Shown: in pieces, positions 9,605-17,849 of the stretch
How the letters are laid out: every line of letters starts with the position of its first letter
How positions within the stretch are numbered: the stretch's first letter is position 1
Assembly: GCA_963777895.1 (NCBI GenBank)
Contig: CAVZSF010000004.1
Location: forward strand, 62,001 to 126,000
DNA: 64,000 nt
Origin: UBA2241 sp963777895
GTDB lineage: Bacteria; Actinomycetota; Thermoleophilia; UBA2241
Direction: 5' to 3'
The notes under the pieces: model-generated
What the model was told of the DNA's origin: nothing
The model's database searches: none
Seen by the model: only the letters and a program-made list of their open reading frames with translations
Translations under genes and position numbers: made by a program

Positions 9605-11122
9605 TCAGGACTGGATGACGACGCGCATGCCGATCACGACGTCGCCGAAAAGCCGCTCGACGTCGGGGATGTGCATGCGAATGCAGCCGTGCGAGGCGTA
9701 GGACCCAATGGAGGCGTCGTCGGGCGTGCCGTGGACGCCGACGCCCGGGGCGGTAGTGCCGATCCAGCGCGTGCCGAGCGGATTCGCGACGCCCGGAGGG
9801 ATGGGCTCGGCATCCTTCGCCCAGTCCGAGTTGGGCGGGTACCAGGTCGGGTTCATCACCTTCGAGACGACGCGGTAGGACCCCGTGGGCGTCGGGTAGG
9901 CGGGCTGCCCCGCGGCGACCGGGTAGCTCCGCAGGAGCTTGTCGCCCTGATAGAGGAAGAGCCGCAGCTGCGAGAGGTCGACCACGATGCGCCTGCTGAG
10001 GGCCACCAGGGTGGTGCCGTCTACCTTGCCGGTGGTCTCGAGCCCGACGATGTCCTGGAACTCCTGGACGGCGGCGGCCGTGGCGGCGTTGTAGACGCCG
10101 GTCTCGCCGCCGTCGTACACGCCGCGATCAGCGAGCGTGCTCTGCAACTCGCGCACGTCCCTGCCCCTGGCGCCCGGCCACATCACGGCCGTGCCGAAGC
10201 GGTCGGTGCTGTCGACGACGAAGCTGCGGCGCTCGGAGACCTCGTTGCCGCCCCGGTCCAAGGCTGTGATCACGAGGACGTGCTTGCCCTGGGCGAGCTT
10301 CTCGAGGGGCAGGCGGGCGGCCGCCGCGGAGCCGTGCAGCCTGACGGCTTGGCCGTCGAGCTGCGCGGCCAGCTTCGGCGGCCGCACCGTGTCGCTCGCC
10401 GAGACCTTCACCGTGAAGGCGGGCTTGTGCACGGTCGGCTTCACCGTGGAGACGTCGAGCGCCGGCGGGGTCGCGTCCACGTAGGCCGAGAGGTACTGCT
10501 GCGTGGCGTTCCCGGCCGGGTCGGTCGCGGAGAGCGCGATCTCTACCGGCCCCTCCGGCACGTCGAGGCGGAGCTCGAACTTGCCGGCGGCGTCGCCCGT
10601 CGCACGGACGGCGACGCCGCCGGCCTCAGCCGTTACGAGCGCGCCGGGGTCGGTGCTTCCGGCGAGTACCGCCGGTCTGGTCGCGATGCTGCCGTCCGCC
10701 ACGTCGTCGTCGAGCGCCAGCGCAGGCGCGCGCGTGTCGACGGTGAAGGACCAGCGCTCGTCCAGCCTGCTTCGCAGCAGGTTCGAGCTTTGGGCGCGGA
10801 CGCGCAGGTGGTGCACCCCGTCGGCAAGCCGCCCGGTGGCGATGGAGAGCCGCTCGCCGTCGCGCTCGGTCTTGCCGCTGACGTCCTTGCCGTCGAGGCT
10901 CACGCGCACGCCGGTGAGCCCGTCGAGCCCGTTCACCTTGAGCACGATCGTGGGTGAGGGGTCTCTGACGAAGCCCTCGCGGCTGGGCGCCAGCGCCTCG
11001 ACGGCGGGCAGCCCGACGAGCTCGTAGACGAGGCCGGCGCCGAGCACGGCGACGGCCGCCACGAGGACGTAGATGAGGATCCGCCGGCGGCGGTGGCTGC
11101 GGTAGATGCGGCGATCGTCCAT
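9605..11122 (-). CDS. L,D-transpeptidase with Ig-like repeats and peptidoglycan-binding domain
   Basis: 505 residues. A basic N-terminus (RRIYRSHRRRR) and one membrane span (ILIYVLVAAVAVLGAGLVY) anchor it with the rest outside. Two or more Ig-like/Big-type repeats (about 60-290) contain ALDDDVADG and SATDPAGNAT. A peptidoglycan-binding-1 motif, RELQSTLADRGVYDGGETG, lies near residue 310. The YkuD catalytic domain ends the protein, with GVHGTPDDASIGSYASHGCI followed by RMH, the SHGC-x-R catalytic motif. It forms 3-3 cross-links in peptidoglycan. ATG at 11122 without a clear ribosome site. A minus-strand TATACT (11178-11183) may be its -10. Divergent from larB. Confidence 0.92.
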   Translation of the reverse strand: MDDRRIYRSHRRRRILIYVLVAAVAVLGAGLVYELVGLPAVEALAPSREGFVRDPSPTIVLKVNGLDGLTGVRVSLDGKDVSGKTERDGERLSIATGRLADGVHHLRVRAQSSNLLRSRLDERWSFTVDTRAPALALDDDVADGSIATRPAVLAGSTDPGALVTAEAGGVAVRATGDAAGKFELRLDVPEGPVEIALSATDPAGNATQQYLSAYVDATPPALDVSTVKPTVHKPAFTVKVSASDTVRPPKLAAQLDGQAVRLHGSAAAARLPLEKLAQGKHVLVITALDRGGNEVSERRSFVVDSTDRFGTAVMWPGARGRDVRELQSTLADRGVYDGGETGVYNAATAAAVQEFQDIVGLETTGKVDGTTLVALSRRIVVDLSQLRLFLYQGDKLLRSYPVAAGQPAYPTPTGSYRVVSKVMNPTWYPPNSDWAKDAEPIPPGVANPLGTRWIGTTAPGVGVHGTPDDASIGSYASHGCIRMHIPDVERLFGDVVIGMRVVIQS

Positions 11123-11307
11123 CGGTCTGCCGGTAGTACGACATGGGCCGGCGCCCTAGATGTTCGCCGACGCAGGGAGTATACCCTCGCGCGGGTACCT
11201 TCGGGATGCGGTTCGTCTGGCACGGGAGGCGGCGTCGTGCGGCCGCGCAGGACCGACGCCGCCGCACGCAGGGCAGGAAAACGCGCGCGTGCGCCAAAAC
11301 CCGCAGC

Positions 11308-12069
11308 ATGCACGAGAGCCTTGAGCGCCTGCTCGAGGACGTCGCGGCGGGCCAGCGCGGTGTCGAGGAGGCGGCCGCGGAGCTGCGCAAGCTGGGCTAC
11401 GCGGCCGTCGGCGACTTCGCGCGCGTGGACGTGGCTCGCGAGAACCGCGCCGGCATCCCCGAGGTCGTCTACGCCGAGGGGAAGTCCACCGACCAGCTGG
11501 TGGCGATCGTCGAACGCTTCGCCGAGCGCAGCGGCCTGGTGATCTGCAGCAGGACGTCGGCGGAGCAAGCCGCGGCGGTGACCGCCGCGGTGGACGGCAG
11601 CGAGTACGACGCGCGCAGCCGCGTGCTGATGGTGCGGCGGGGGCCGGCGCGGCCGGCGCAGGGCGTGGCGGGCGTGCTGGCGGCGGGCACCAGCGACGTC
11701 GGCGTCGCGGAGGAGGCCGCCACGATGGTCCGGGCGATGGGCGTGACCTGCCTGACCCACTACGACGTCGGCGTGGCCGGACTGCACCGTCTCGCCGGCC
11801 CCCTCGACGAGCTCCGCGCCGCCGGCGCGGCGGCGCTCGTCGTGGCGGCCGGCATGGAAGGCGCCCTGCCCTCCGTCGTTGCCGGCCTCGTGGACGTGCC
11901 GGTGATCGGCCTGCCCACCTCGACCGGGTACGGCCTCGGAGGCCGCGGCGAGGCGGCGCTGCTCGGCATGCTGCAGAGCTGCAGCCCAGGGCTCGTCGTC
12001 GTGAACATCGACAACGGCATCGGCGCCGGAGCGACCGCGGCGCTCATCGCGAGGAGGGCGGCCGCGTGA
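11308..12069 (+). CDS. larB: Nickel-pincer cofactor biosynthesis protein LarB
   Basis: 253 residues, close to the family's usual length. LarB carboxylates nicotinic acid adenine dinucleotide and hydrolyses it to pyridinium-3,5-dicarboxylate mononucleotide, the first step of the nickel-pincer nucleotide of lactate racemase. Key segments are the N-terminal four-helix part ending AGIPEVVYAEGKST, LAAGTSDVGVAEEAA, and the PurE-like core VVAAGMEGALPSVVAGL plus GLPTSTGYG. ATG at 11308. Its 3' end overlaps the next gene by GTGA. LarC, LarE and lactate racemase are not in the window. Confidence 0.93.
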   Translation: MHESLERLLEDVAAGQRGVEEAAAELRKLGYAAVGDFARVDVARENRAGIPEVVYAEGKSTDQLVAIVERFAERSGLVICSRTSAEQAAAVTAAVDGSEYDARSRVLMVRRGPARPAQGVAGVLAAGTSDVGVAEEAATMVRAMGVTCLTHYDVGVAGLHRLAGPLDELRAAGAAALVVAAGMEGALPSVVAGLVDVPVIGLPTSTGYGLGGRGEAALLGMLQSCSPGLVVVNIDNGIGAGATAALIARRAAA

Positions 12070-12533
12070 GCGGCATGGAGCGCCTGCCGTTCATCCTGCG
12101 CGACCACCGCGACCAGCTTCGCGTGCGCTGGCTCGAGGCACTCGAGGCCTCCGGCGCCGGCGACGACTATCGCGAGCTCATGGCCAGCCCGGTCGGCGAC
12201 CGCTTCCTGCGCAAGTTCGTGGACGACCTGATCTCGATCTGCGAAGCGGAACAGTACGAGCTGCCTGGCCTCGGACGGCAGCTCGCCGACGACGCCACAC
12301 GCGACGCCCAGCACCGGCTGTCTCTGGGCTTCTCCCTGCTGGACCTGCTGCGGGGCTGGCAGGTGCTCATCGCGGCCGCGATCGACGTGCTGCAGGACGC
12401 CCTCGTGGTGGGCGAAGTGCACACCGCGGGCGAGACCATGGACGAGCTCAAGGCCTTCACGGCGGTGCTCGACAGGATGGTGCGCACGACGGTGACGGCG
12501 GCCGCCGAGGCGACGGCCGGAGAGCCGGAGTGA
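12066..12533 (+). CDS. RsbRD N-terminal-like helical sensor protein
   Basis: 155 residues, helical throughout, resembling the RsbRD_N module (non-haem globin-like sensor of RsbR/stressosome and some histidine kinases): LPFILRDHRDQLRVRWLEAL at the start, then LGFSLLDLLRGWQVLIAAAI and TAVLDRMVRTT. It has no STAS or kinase domain and so stands alone. GTG at 12066 overlaps the larB stop by 4 bp, so the two are translationally coupled. An ATG at 12075 is an alternative start. The link to LarB is unexplained. Family assignment is moderate. Confidence 0.6.
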   Translation: MSGMERLPFILRDHRDQLRVRWLEALEASGAGDDYRELMASPVGDRFLRKFVDDLISICEAEQYELPGLGRQLADDATRDAQHRLSLGFSLLDLLRGWQVLIAAAIDVLQDALVVGEVHTAGETMDELKAFTAVLDRMVRTTVTAAAEATAGEPE

Positions 12534-12542
12534 CGGCCGCGG

Positions 12543-12572
12543 TTTACGCCCCCGTTCCTCGCCGCTAAGCTG
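12543..12572 (+). promoter_or_regulatory. Candidate promoter giving a leaderless ddl transcript
   Basis: TTTACG at 12543-12548, an 18-bp spacer and TAAGCT at 12567-12572. The ddl ATG follows 7 bp after the -10-like hexamer and has no ribosome-binding site, so transcription would begin at or next to the ATG. Leaderless starts are common in Actinobacteria. Confidence 0.4.
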
Positions 12573-12579
12573 TGCCGCC

Positions 12580-13648
12580 ATGACCCGCGTGGCCCTCATC
12601 TTCGGTGGCCGGTCGGCCGAGCACGAGATCTCGCTGGCCTCGGCCCGCTTCGTCGCCGCGTCGCTCGACCCCGCGAAGTACGAGGTCGTCCCGGTCGGCA
12701 TCACCCGGGAAGGCCGCTGGGTGCGGCCGCGCGACCTGCGCGCGGCCCTGGAGGGCGGCCTCGACGCGACTCCCTGCGACGCGGCCGAGTTCGTGGTGGA
12801 TCCGCGGCGTCCCGGCCTGCGCGTGGGCGACGCGTTCGTGGCGCTCGACGTCGCCTTCCCCATCCTGCACGGCACCTTCGGCGAGGACGGCACGATCCAG
12901 GGCCTCTTCGAGTGCGCCGGCCTGCCGTACACGGGGGCCGGCGTGACGGGCAGCTCCGTCGGCATGGACAAGGAACTCATGAAGGCCGTCTTCGCGGCGG
13001 CCGGCCTGCCCCAGGTCGACTACGTCGTGCTGCGCGACGAGGGCTGCACCGGGCCGCGCGGCGGCCGCCGCCGTCGAGGCGCGCCTCGCCTACCCGGTCT
13101 TCGTCAAGCCGGTCAATCTAGGGTCGAGCGTCGGCATGACGAAGGCGCACGACCGGGACGAGCTGATTCCCGCCCTGGAGCTGGCGGCGCGCTACGATCG
13201 CAAGGTCATCGTGGAGGCGAGTGTCGACGGGCGCGAGCTCGAATGCAGCGTGCTGGGCAACGAAGAGCCGCGCGCCTCGGTGCCGGGCGAGGTCGTGCCG
13301 GCGAACGAGTTCTACGACTACGAGTCGAAGTACACCGACGGCATGATGTCGTTCACCATTCCGGCCCGCCTCGACGAGGCGACGACACACGAGGTGCGCG
13401 AGCTCGCCGTCAAGGCTTTCTCGGCGATCGACTGCGCGGGCTTCGCACGCTGCGACTTCTTCGTCGAGGGCGACAGCGGGCGCGTGCTCATCAACGAGAT
13501 CAACACGATCCCCGGCATGACCAGGATGAGCGCCTTCCCGAGGCTCTGGGAGGCGACGGGCGTGCCGGGGCGCGAGCTGGTCGACGAGATCGTGCAGCTC
13601 GGCCTGCGGCGGCACGCCGTCCGGGCGGGGCTGCTGACGACACAGTAA
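12580..13648 (+). CDS. ddl: D-alanine--D-alanine ligase, one frame break
   Basis: ATP-grasp ligase making D-Ala-D-Ala for peptidoglycan. The first frame carries RVALIFGGRSAEHEISLASA, FPILHGTFGEDGTIQGLFE and YTGAGVTGSSVGMDKELMK. The second, from about 13070, carries YPVFVKPVNLGSSVGMTKAH, ECSVLGNEEPRAS, FYDYESKYTDG, GFARCDFFVEGDSGRVLINE and INTIPGMT. Joined length is about 355 residues, normal for the family. The frame changes once between about 13050 and 13075 (one extra base) inside a run of CGG/CCG triplets. As ddl is essential in most bacteria, this is more likely a read error than a lesion. ATG at 12580, apparently leaderless. Confidence 0.9.
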
Positions 13649-13659
13649 CGGGCGCAGAG

Positions 13660-13721
13660 GATGCGAGACGGCGGAGGGGCGGGGAGCCGATCGGCTCCCC
13701 GCCCCTCCGCCGTCTCGCATC
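13660..13721. terminator. 62-bp perfect palindrome, bidirectional terminator
   Basis: Bases 13660-13690 are the exact reverse complement of 13691-13721 with no unpaired loop bases. It lies between the convergent genes ddl (ends 13648, plus) and the membrane protein ending at 13732 (minus), 11-12 bp from each stop. No T-tract is present. Confidence 0.8.
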
Positions 13722-13731
13722 TAGCCTCCGC

Positions 13732-14142
13732 TCAGGTCGTCGATTCGGTGATCACCGGGTTCTCGACTTCCTCCACCCAGTCCTTCAGCCCGGGGACGTA
13801 GCCGAGATACTTGAAGAGGTACGTGTCGGTGTGAGTCTGGACGGTGACGGTGAACGTGGGGGTGTTGGTGAGCTGGGACACCACGCTGAAGGCGTTCATG
13901 TCGGCGTTGCCGTTCGTGACGTGCTCCTTGGCCGCCTGCTTGGCCTGGTTCACGTCGCCCGTGTTCACGTAGGCCGTCTGCGCCTCGCGGCCGGCGTCGG
14001 TGGCGAGGTCGCGGGCCGACTGCTGCACCTTCATGATGGCGACGCCGTCGAGAACGATGGCCATCACCAGGGCCACCCCGAGGAAGATGTAGAGCGCCTC
14101 GCGGATGAGTCCATCCTGCCGGCGCCAGCGTGGCCTATCCAT
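13732..14142 (-). CDS. Single-span membrane protein, TadE/pseudopilin-like topology
   Basis: 136 residues: short basic N-terminus (MDRPRWRRQDG), one hydrophobic helix (ALYIFLGVALVMAIVLDGVA) and an extracytoplasmic domain rich in Gln, Thr and Val (SARDLATDAGREAQTAY, TPTFTVTVQTHTDT). This layout is like TadE/Flp-type pilus-assembly or secreted fibre proteins, but no family motif is clear. ATG at 14142 with GAGGGGAGA upstream, overlapping the SpoIIE phosphatase gene by 8 bp, so the pair is co-transcribed. Function unknown. Confidence 0.7.
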   Translation of the reverse strand: MDRPRWRRQDGLIREALYIFLGVALVMAIVLDGVAIMKVQQSARDLATDAGREAQTAYVNTGDVNQAKQAAKEHVTNGNADMNAFSVVSQLTNTPTFTVTVQTHTDTYLFKYLGYVPGLKDWVEEVENPVITESTT

Positions 14143-15871
14143 CGTGTCTCCCCTCGCGACCCGGTCCTGATCGACCCTCGTCTTGGTGCTCACTGCTATC
14201 GGTTCCATCGAGCTCGGAGTTTACATCGACCCGTTGCCTGATCCGCAGGCAGACGAGGGCGATGTCGTCGGCGGCGGGCTGGGCGGCGAAACGGCCGGCC
14301 TCGTCGAGCAGCCGCTCGACGACCTCGGCCGCCGGCCGCCCGTGCAGTCCCTCCAGCACGCTCGGCATGTGGTCCTCGAAGAACCCCCCTCGCCTGTCGC
14401 GCAGCTCGGCGATGCCGTCCGTGTAGAAGACGGCCAGGTCGTCCTGCTCGAGCTCCACGGTCTCGGCGGGGTAGGGCGTGAGCGCCGCTTCGAGCTCGAT
14501 GCCGATCGCCGGGGCGGTCAGCAAGAGCGGCCGCTCGACACCGCTGGTCCGAACGACGAGCGGCGCGGGGTGGCCGGCCGTGGCGAGCTGCAGCCTCCCG
14601 AGGCGCGCGTTGACCAGGGCGAAGAGGATGGTCACGAAGCGCTCGCTGTCCAGCTCGCCGAGCAGGCTGTTGTGCAGCTCCTGCAAGGCTGCCCCGGGGC
14701 GGACCGGCCACGTCAGCAGGCCGCCGCGTACCACGGCGCGCAGGGCGTACTTCGTGATGACCGTGGTCGCCATCGCCTCGACGCCCTTACCGGCTACGTC
14801 ACCGATGGCGAGCGCCAGATGACTGCCGCCTTGGGTGAAGAAGTCGAGGAAGTCGCCGCCGCGGCCCGCACCCCGGCTGGCCGAGCGGTACGCGACCGCG
14901 ATGTCGAGGCCTGGCACCGGAGGAGGCTCGAGTGGCAGGAGCCGCTCCTGCAGGCGGCGCGCGATGTCGGCCTGTGTCGAGTAGAGCAGAGCGTGCTCGA
15001 GCGCGACGGCGGCGCGCGCGGCGAGCAGTCCGAGGAGCTCTCGCTGTCCCTCCGGCGCGTCGGCGCCGTCGCGCAGCACGACGGCTCCGAGGGCGCGGTC
15101 GTCGGCGACGAGGGGTAGGGCGAGGACGCGGGCGACCTGGGACGGCGCCCGCGTCAGCGCCGCCTCCCGCACCGCCGTCTGCTCGTCGGTGGCCAGCGTC
15201 TCGAGGTCCTCGATGCTGGGTCTCTCCAACCTGATCGCCGTCACCTGTCCGCCCACGATGTCGCGCGCCCGCCCTGCCGTCTCGGCGAGCACGACCTCGG
15301 GGTCCAGCGAGAAGAGCCCGCGGCCGCCGAGCACGATCTCGGCGCGCACGCGTTCCTCGACCTCACGCCGCTCCTCGCCGGCCAGCTCGCCGAGGCGCGT
15401 CGCCGCGCGCCGCGCGACGACGCTCAGGCAGCGCACCTCATCGGCCGTGTAGTCGTCGGATCGGTTCCCGACCTCGAGGAAGCCCAGGGGACCGCCGGTC
15501 GCTCCGGGCAGCGGTACGCAGGCGAACCGCTCGAGCCCGAGGAGTTCGGTCGCCTCGGGCAGGCCCTCGGCGGTGCGAGGCAGGTCGTTGCAGGCGAGCG
15601 GCGTGCCGGACCCACAGACGTGACCCGGCGCTCCTTCATCGAGCTCCCAGCGCAGCGGCGCTCGCGTCCAGCCGGCGTCGACGTCGTACCAGTCCTGGCT
15701 CGCGACGCCCTCGCCGTCGAAGAGGCCGGCCAGGCCGCGACGGGAACCCGTCGCGGCGCAGCCGGCCTCCACCGCGGCGTGCAGCACCGCCTCGATGCTG
15801 TCGGCCGCCTCGAGCGCCGCGAGCTCCTCGAGAGCGGTGAGCAGGGGATTGCGCCAGGGTCCATCGACCAT
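14135..15871 (-). CDS. GAF-domain SpoIIE-type protein phosphatase (RsbU-like)
   Basis: 578 residues. Two GAF-like sensory regions (about 15-165, with GSRRGLAGLFDGEG and LGFLEVGNRSDDYTADEVRC; and about 190-300, with ALGAVVLRDGA and LLAARAAVALEHALLYSTQA) precede a PP2C/SpoIIE catalytic domain. That domain starts ADIARRLQERLLPLEPPPVP and holds the metal motif GGDFLDFF, LAIGDVAGKGVEAM and FYTDGIAELRD, and ends with PAADDIALVCLRI. Such enzymes dephosphorylate STAS anti-anti-sigma factors in partner-switching stress pathways. The usual GDYYDVF is GDFLDFF here, keeping the Asp residues. No STAS or anti-sigma kinase lies nearby. It ends in TAG. Confidence 0.92.
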   Translation of the reverse strand: MVDGPWRNPLLTALEELAALEAADSIEAVLHAAVEAGCAATGSRRGLAGLFDGEGVASQDWYDVDAGWTRAPLRWELDEGAPGHVCGSGTPLACNDLPRTAEGLPEATELLGLERFACVPLPGATGGPLGFLEVGNRSDDYTADEVRCLSVVARRAATRLGELAGEERREVEERVRAEIVLGGRGLFSLDPEVVLAETAGRARDIVGGQVTAIRLERPSIEDLETLATDEQTAVREAALTRAPSQVARVLALPLVADDRALGAVVLRDGADAPEGQRELLGLLAARAAVALEHALLYSTQADIARRLQERLLPLEPPPVPGLDIAVAYRSASRGAGRGGDFLDFFTQGGSHLALAIGDVAGKGVEAMATTVITKYALRAVVRGGLLTWPVRPGAALQELHNSLLGELDSERFVTILFALVNARLGRLQLATAGHPAPLVVRTSGVERPLLLTAPAIGIELEAALTPYPAETVELEQDDLAVFYTDGIAELRDRRGGFFEDHMPSVLEGLHGRPAAEVVERLLDEAGRFAAQPAADDIALVCLRIRQRVDVNSELDGTDSSEHQDEGRSGPGREGRHDG

Positions 15872-15925
15872 GCCCCTGACGTTCGACCGGGGCAGGGTCA
15901 GTCCTGCCGGCGGGCGTGCGACCTG

Positions 15926-16465
15926 CTAGCGCCCGCGCGAAGTGGTGAGGCTGAGCACGGCGCCCTGAACGACCAGCGCGACGACCGCGATCCACATCGC
16001 CGTCGAGAAGGACAGCCCGATCACGCCGACCACGACGGCGAAGGCGAGCGCCCACAGCAGCGTGGTCGGCACCAGGGTCCGCACCAGCCGGCGCCGGAAG
16101 CCGAGCCAGGCGAGCTTGCGTCGCATGACGGGGCCGCGCGAGCCGTCGTCGAGGTACACCCCGCCGCGGTCGTGCAGCCGCCCGGTCAGGTCGGTGCCGT
16201 CGGCGGCGAAGAGCCGGCACTGCAGCGTGAGGCCGCTTGCGCGCCGGAGCAACGCAGCCTGCGCGCGCACGAAGTACTCGACGAGCGAGAAGAAGCGGTC
16301 GTCCTCCGAAAGCCGGCCCGTCCCCAGCTTCACGTGGAGGAAGAGCCGGTCCTCGTCGGGGTCGAACTTGATCTCGGTCGTCCAGCCGCGGCGGTCGAAG
16401 AAGTTGCCGAGGAAGCGGTCGAGGTCGGCCGGGATGTGTTCGACGTCTGGTCGCTGCGTGCCCAC
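15926..16465 (-). CDS. Conserved-looking protein with two C-terminal membrane spans
   Basis: 179 residues, not recognised. The cytoplasmic front part holds ADLDRFLGNFFDRRGWTTEI and LGTGRLSEDDRFFSLVEYFV. The end has two hydrophobic helices, PTTLLWALAFAVVVGVIGLS and STAMWIAVVALVVQGAVLSL. GTG at 16465. A much longer open frame to 17860 on this strand is the antisense of the sugar dehydrogenase and is not real. It is divergent from the UDP-sugar cluster with about 105 bp between. Confidence 0.65.
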   Translation of the reverse strand: MGTQRPDVEHIPADLDRFLGNFFDRRGWTTEIKFDPDEDRLFLHVKLGTGRLSEDDRFFSLVEYFVRAQAALLRRASGLTLQCRLFAADGTDLTGRLHDRGGVYLDDGSRGPVMRRKLAWLGFRRRLVRTLVPTTLLWALAFAVVVGVIGLSFSTAMWIAVVALVVQGAVLSLTTSRGR

Positions 16466-16512
16466 GAGCCGATTGTACCCGCTCAGGTTCGGTCTCGGCC
16501 GCTTCCGTACAG

Positions 16513-16518
16513 TAGAAT
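16513..16518 (+). promoter_or_regulatory. Candidate -10 element of the UDP-sugar operon
   Basis: TAGAAT, 53 bp before the GTG start of the dehydrogenase gene; no convincing -35 at 16-18 bp. Weak, based on the hexamer and position only. Confidence 0.3.
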
Positions 16519-16570
16519 GCGTTGTCCGTCGAGCAGGCACCCGCGTCGCAACGTGCCCGGAGGGAGTGTC

Positions 16571-17836
16571 GTGAAGATCGCCATCATCGGCTTGGGCTAC
16601 GTCGGTCTGCCGCTCGCCATGGTGTTCGCCGATGCGGGCATCGAGGTCGTCGGTGTCGAGGCGGTGCCCGAGCGCTGCGCCACCGTGAACGATGGGCGGA
16701 GCTACATCCAGGACGTGCCGGACGCCGACCTCAAGCGCGTCGTGGACGCCGGGTCGCTTCACGCGACGCCGGACTACGCCGCCGTCGAGGACTGCGACGC
16801 CATCATCATCTGTCTTCCGACGCCCCTGAACGCCAATCGCGAGCCAGACCTCACCCTGGTCAAGAACGCGACGCGTGCGCTGGCCGGGCACCTGCGGCGC
16901 GGCCAGCTCGTCACACTCGAGAGCACGACCTATCCCGGGACGACGCGCGACGAGCTCGCCCCGATCCTGGAGGAGGGCTCGGGCCTGACGGCCGGGGTCG
17001 ACTTCCATCTTGCTTTCTCGCCCGAACGGGTCGACCCCGGCCGCACCGACTTCACCACGAAGACGACGCCCAAGGTGATCGGCGGCCTCACCCCGGCCTG
17101 CACGGCCAAGGCGCTCGAGGTCTACGGCGCGGCGCTCGACCACCTCGTGCCGGTGAGCACCCCCGAGGTCGCCGAGATGACCAAGCTGCTTGAGAACATC
17201 TTCCGCAGCGTCAACATCGCCCTCATGAACGAGCTCGCCATGCTCTGCGACCGTATGAAGGTCGACGTGTGGGAAGTGATCGACGCCGCCGCGACCAAGC
17301 CCTTCGGCTTCATGAAGTTCCAGCCGGGGCCGGGTCTCGGCGGGCACTGCATCCCGGTCGACCCGTTCTACCTGAGCTGGAAGGCGCGTTCCTTCGACTT
17401 CTGGACGGAGTTCATCGAGCTGGCCGGCAAGGTCAACGAGAACATGCCGTACTTCTGCGTCGAGAAGCTGCACCACGCCCTGAACACGCGGCAGAAGAGC
17501 CTGAACGGGGCGAAGGTGCTGGTGCTCGGCGTCGCTTACAAGGCCGACATCGACGACCTGCGCGAGTCGCCGGCGCTCAAGGTCATCAGGAACCTGCTGG
17601 AGCACGGGACCGAGGTCGCCTATCACGATCCGTACGTGCCGGCGCTGACCGAGTTCGGCCTCACGTCGGTCGAGCTGGGCGACGGCCGGCCGCTGGCGGG
17701 CTACGACGCCGTCGCGATCGTCACCGCCCACTCGTCGATCGACTACCGCACGGTGGTCGAGCAGTCGCAGCTCGTCCTGGACTTCCGCAACGCCACCGCC
17801 GGCATCCCGAACGCCGGCAACGTCTGGAAACTCTGA
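16571..17836 (+). CDS. wbpA: UDP-glucose/GlcNAc 6-dehydrogenase family (WbpA-like)
   Basis: 421 residues. NAD-binding N-terminus KIAIIGLGYVGLPLAMVFAD, the central EMTKLLENIFRSVNIALMNE, the catalytic Cys motif PGPGLGGHCIPVDPFYL and the C-terminal domain NGAKVLVLGVAYKADIDDLR. The GGHCIPVDPFYLSWKA form is that of UDP-N-acetylglucosamine 6-dehydrogenases (WbpA/WecC/TviB group), which oxidise C6 to the uronic acid. Start GTG at 16571 after AGGGAG. First of three genes whose order dehydrogenase, oxidoreductase, acetyltransferase matches WbpA-WbpB-WbpD of UDP-ManNAc3NAcA synthesis, so the substrate is inferred to be UDP-GlcNAc. Confidence 0.9.
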   Translation: MKIAIIGLGYVGLPLAMVFADAGIEVVGVEAVPERCATVNDGRSYIQDVPDADLKRVVDAGSLHATPDYAAVEDCDAIIICLPTPLNANREPDLTLVKNATRALAGHLRRGQLVTLESTTYPGTTRDELAPILEEGSGLTAGVDFHLAFSPERVDPGRTDFTTKTTPKVIGGLTPACTAKALEVYGAALDHLVPVSTPEVAEMTKLLENIFRSVNIALMNELAMLCDRMKVDVWEVIDAAATKPFGFMKFQPGPGLGGHCIPVDPFYLSWKARSFDFWTEFIELAGKVNENMPYFCVEKLHHALNTRQKSLNGAKVLVLGVAYKADIDDLRESPALKVIRNLLEHGTEVAYHDPYVPALTEFGLTSVELGDGRPLAGYDAVAIVTAHSSIDYRTVVEQSQLVLDFRNATAGIPNAGNVWKL

Positions 17837-17849
17837 CAAAGGACCGCCC

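Noticed and set aside
10783..10800. T-arm-like GGTTCGAGC inside the L,D-transpeptidase gene
   Set aside because: No tRNA cloverleaf around it, and the sequence encodes a conserved extracellular repeat on the other strand.
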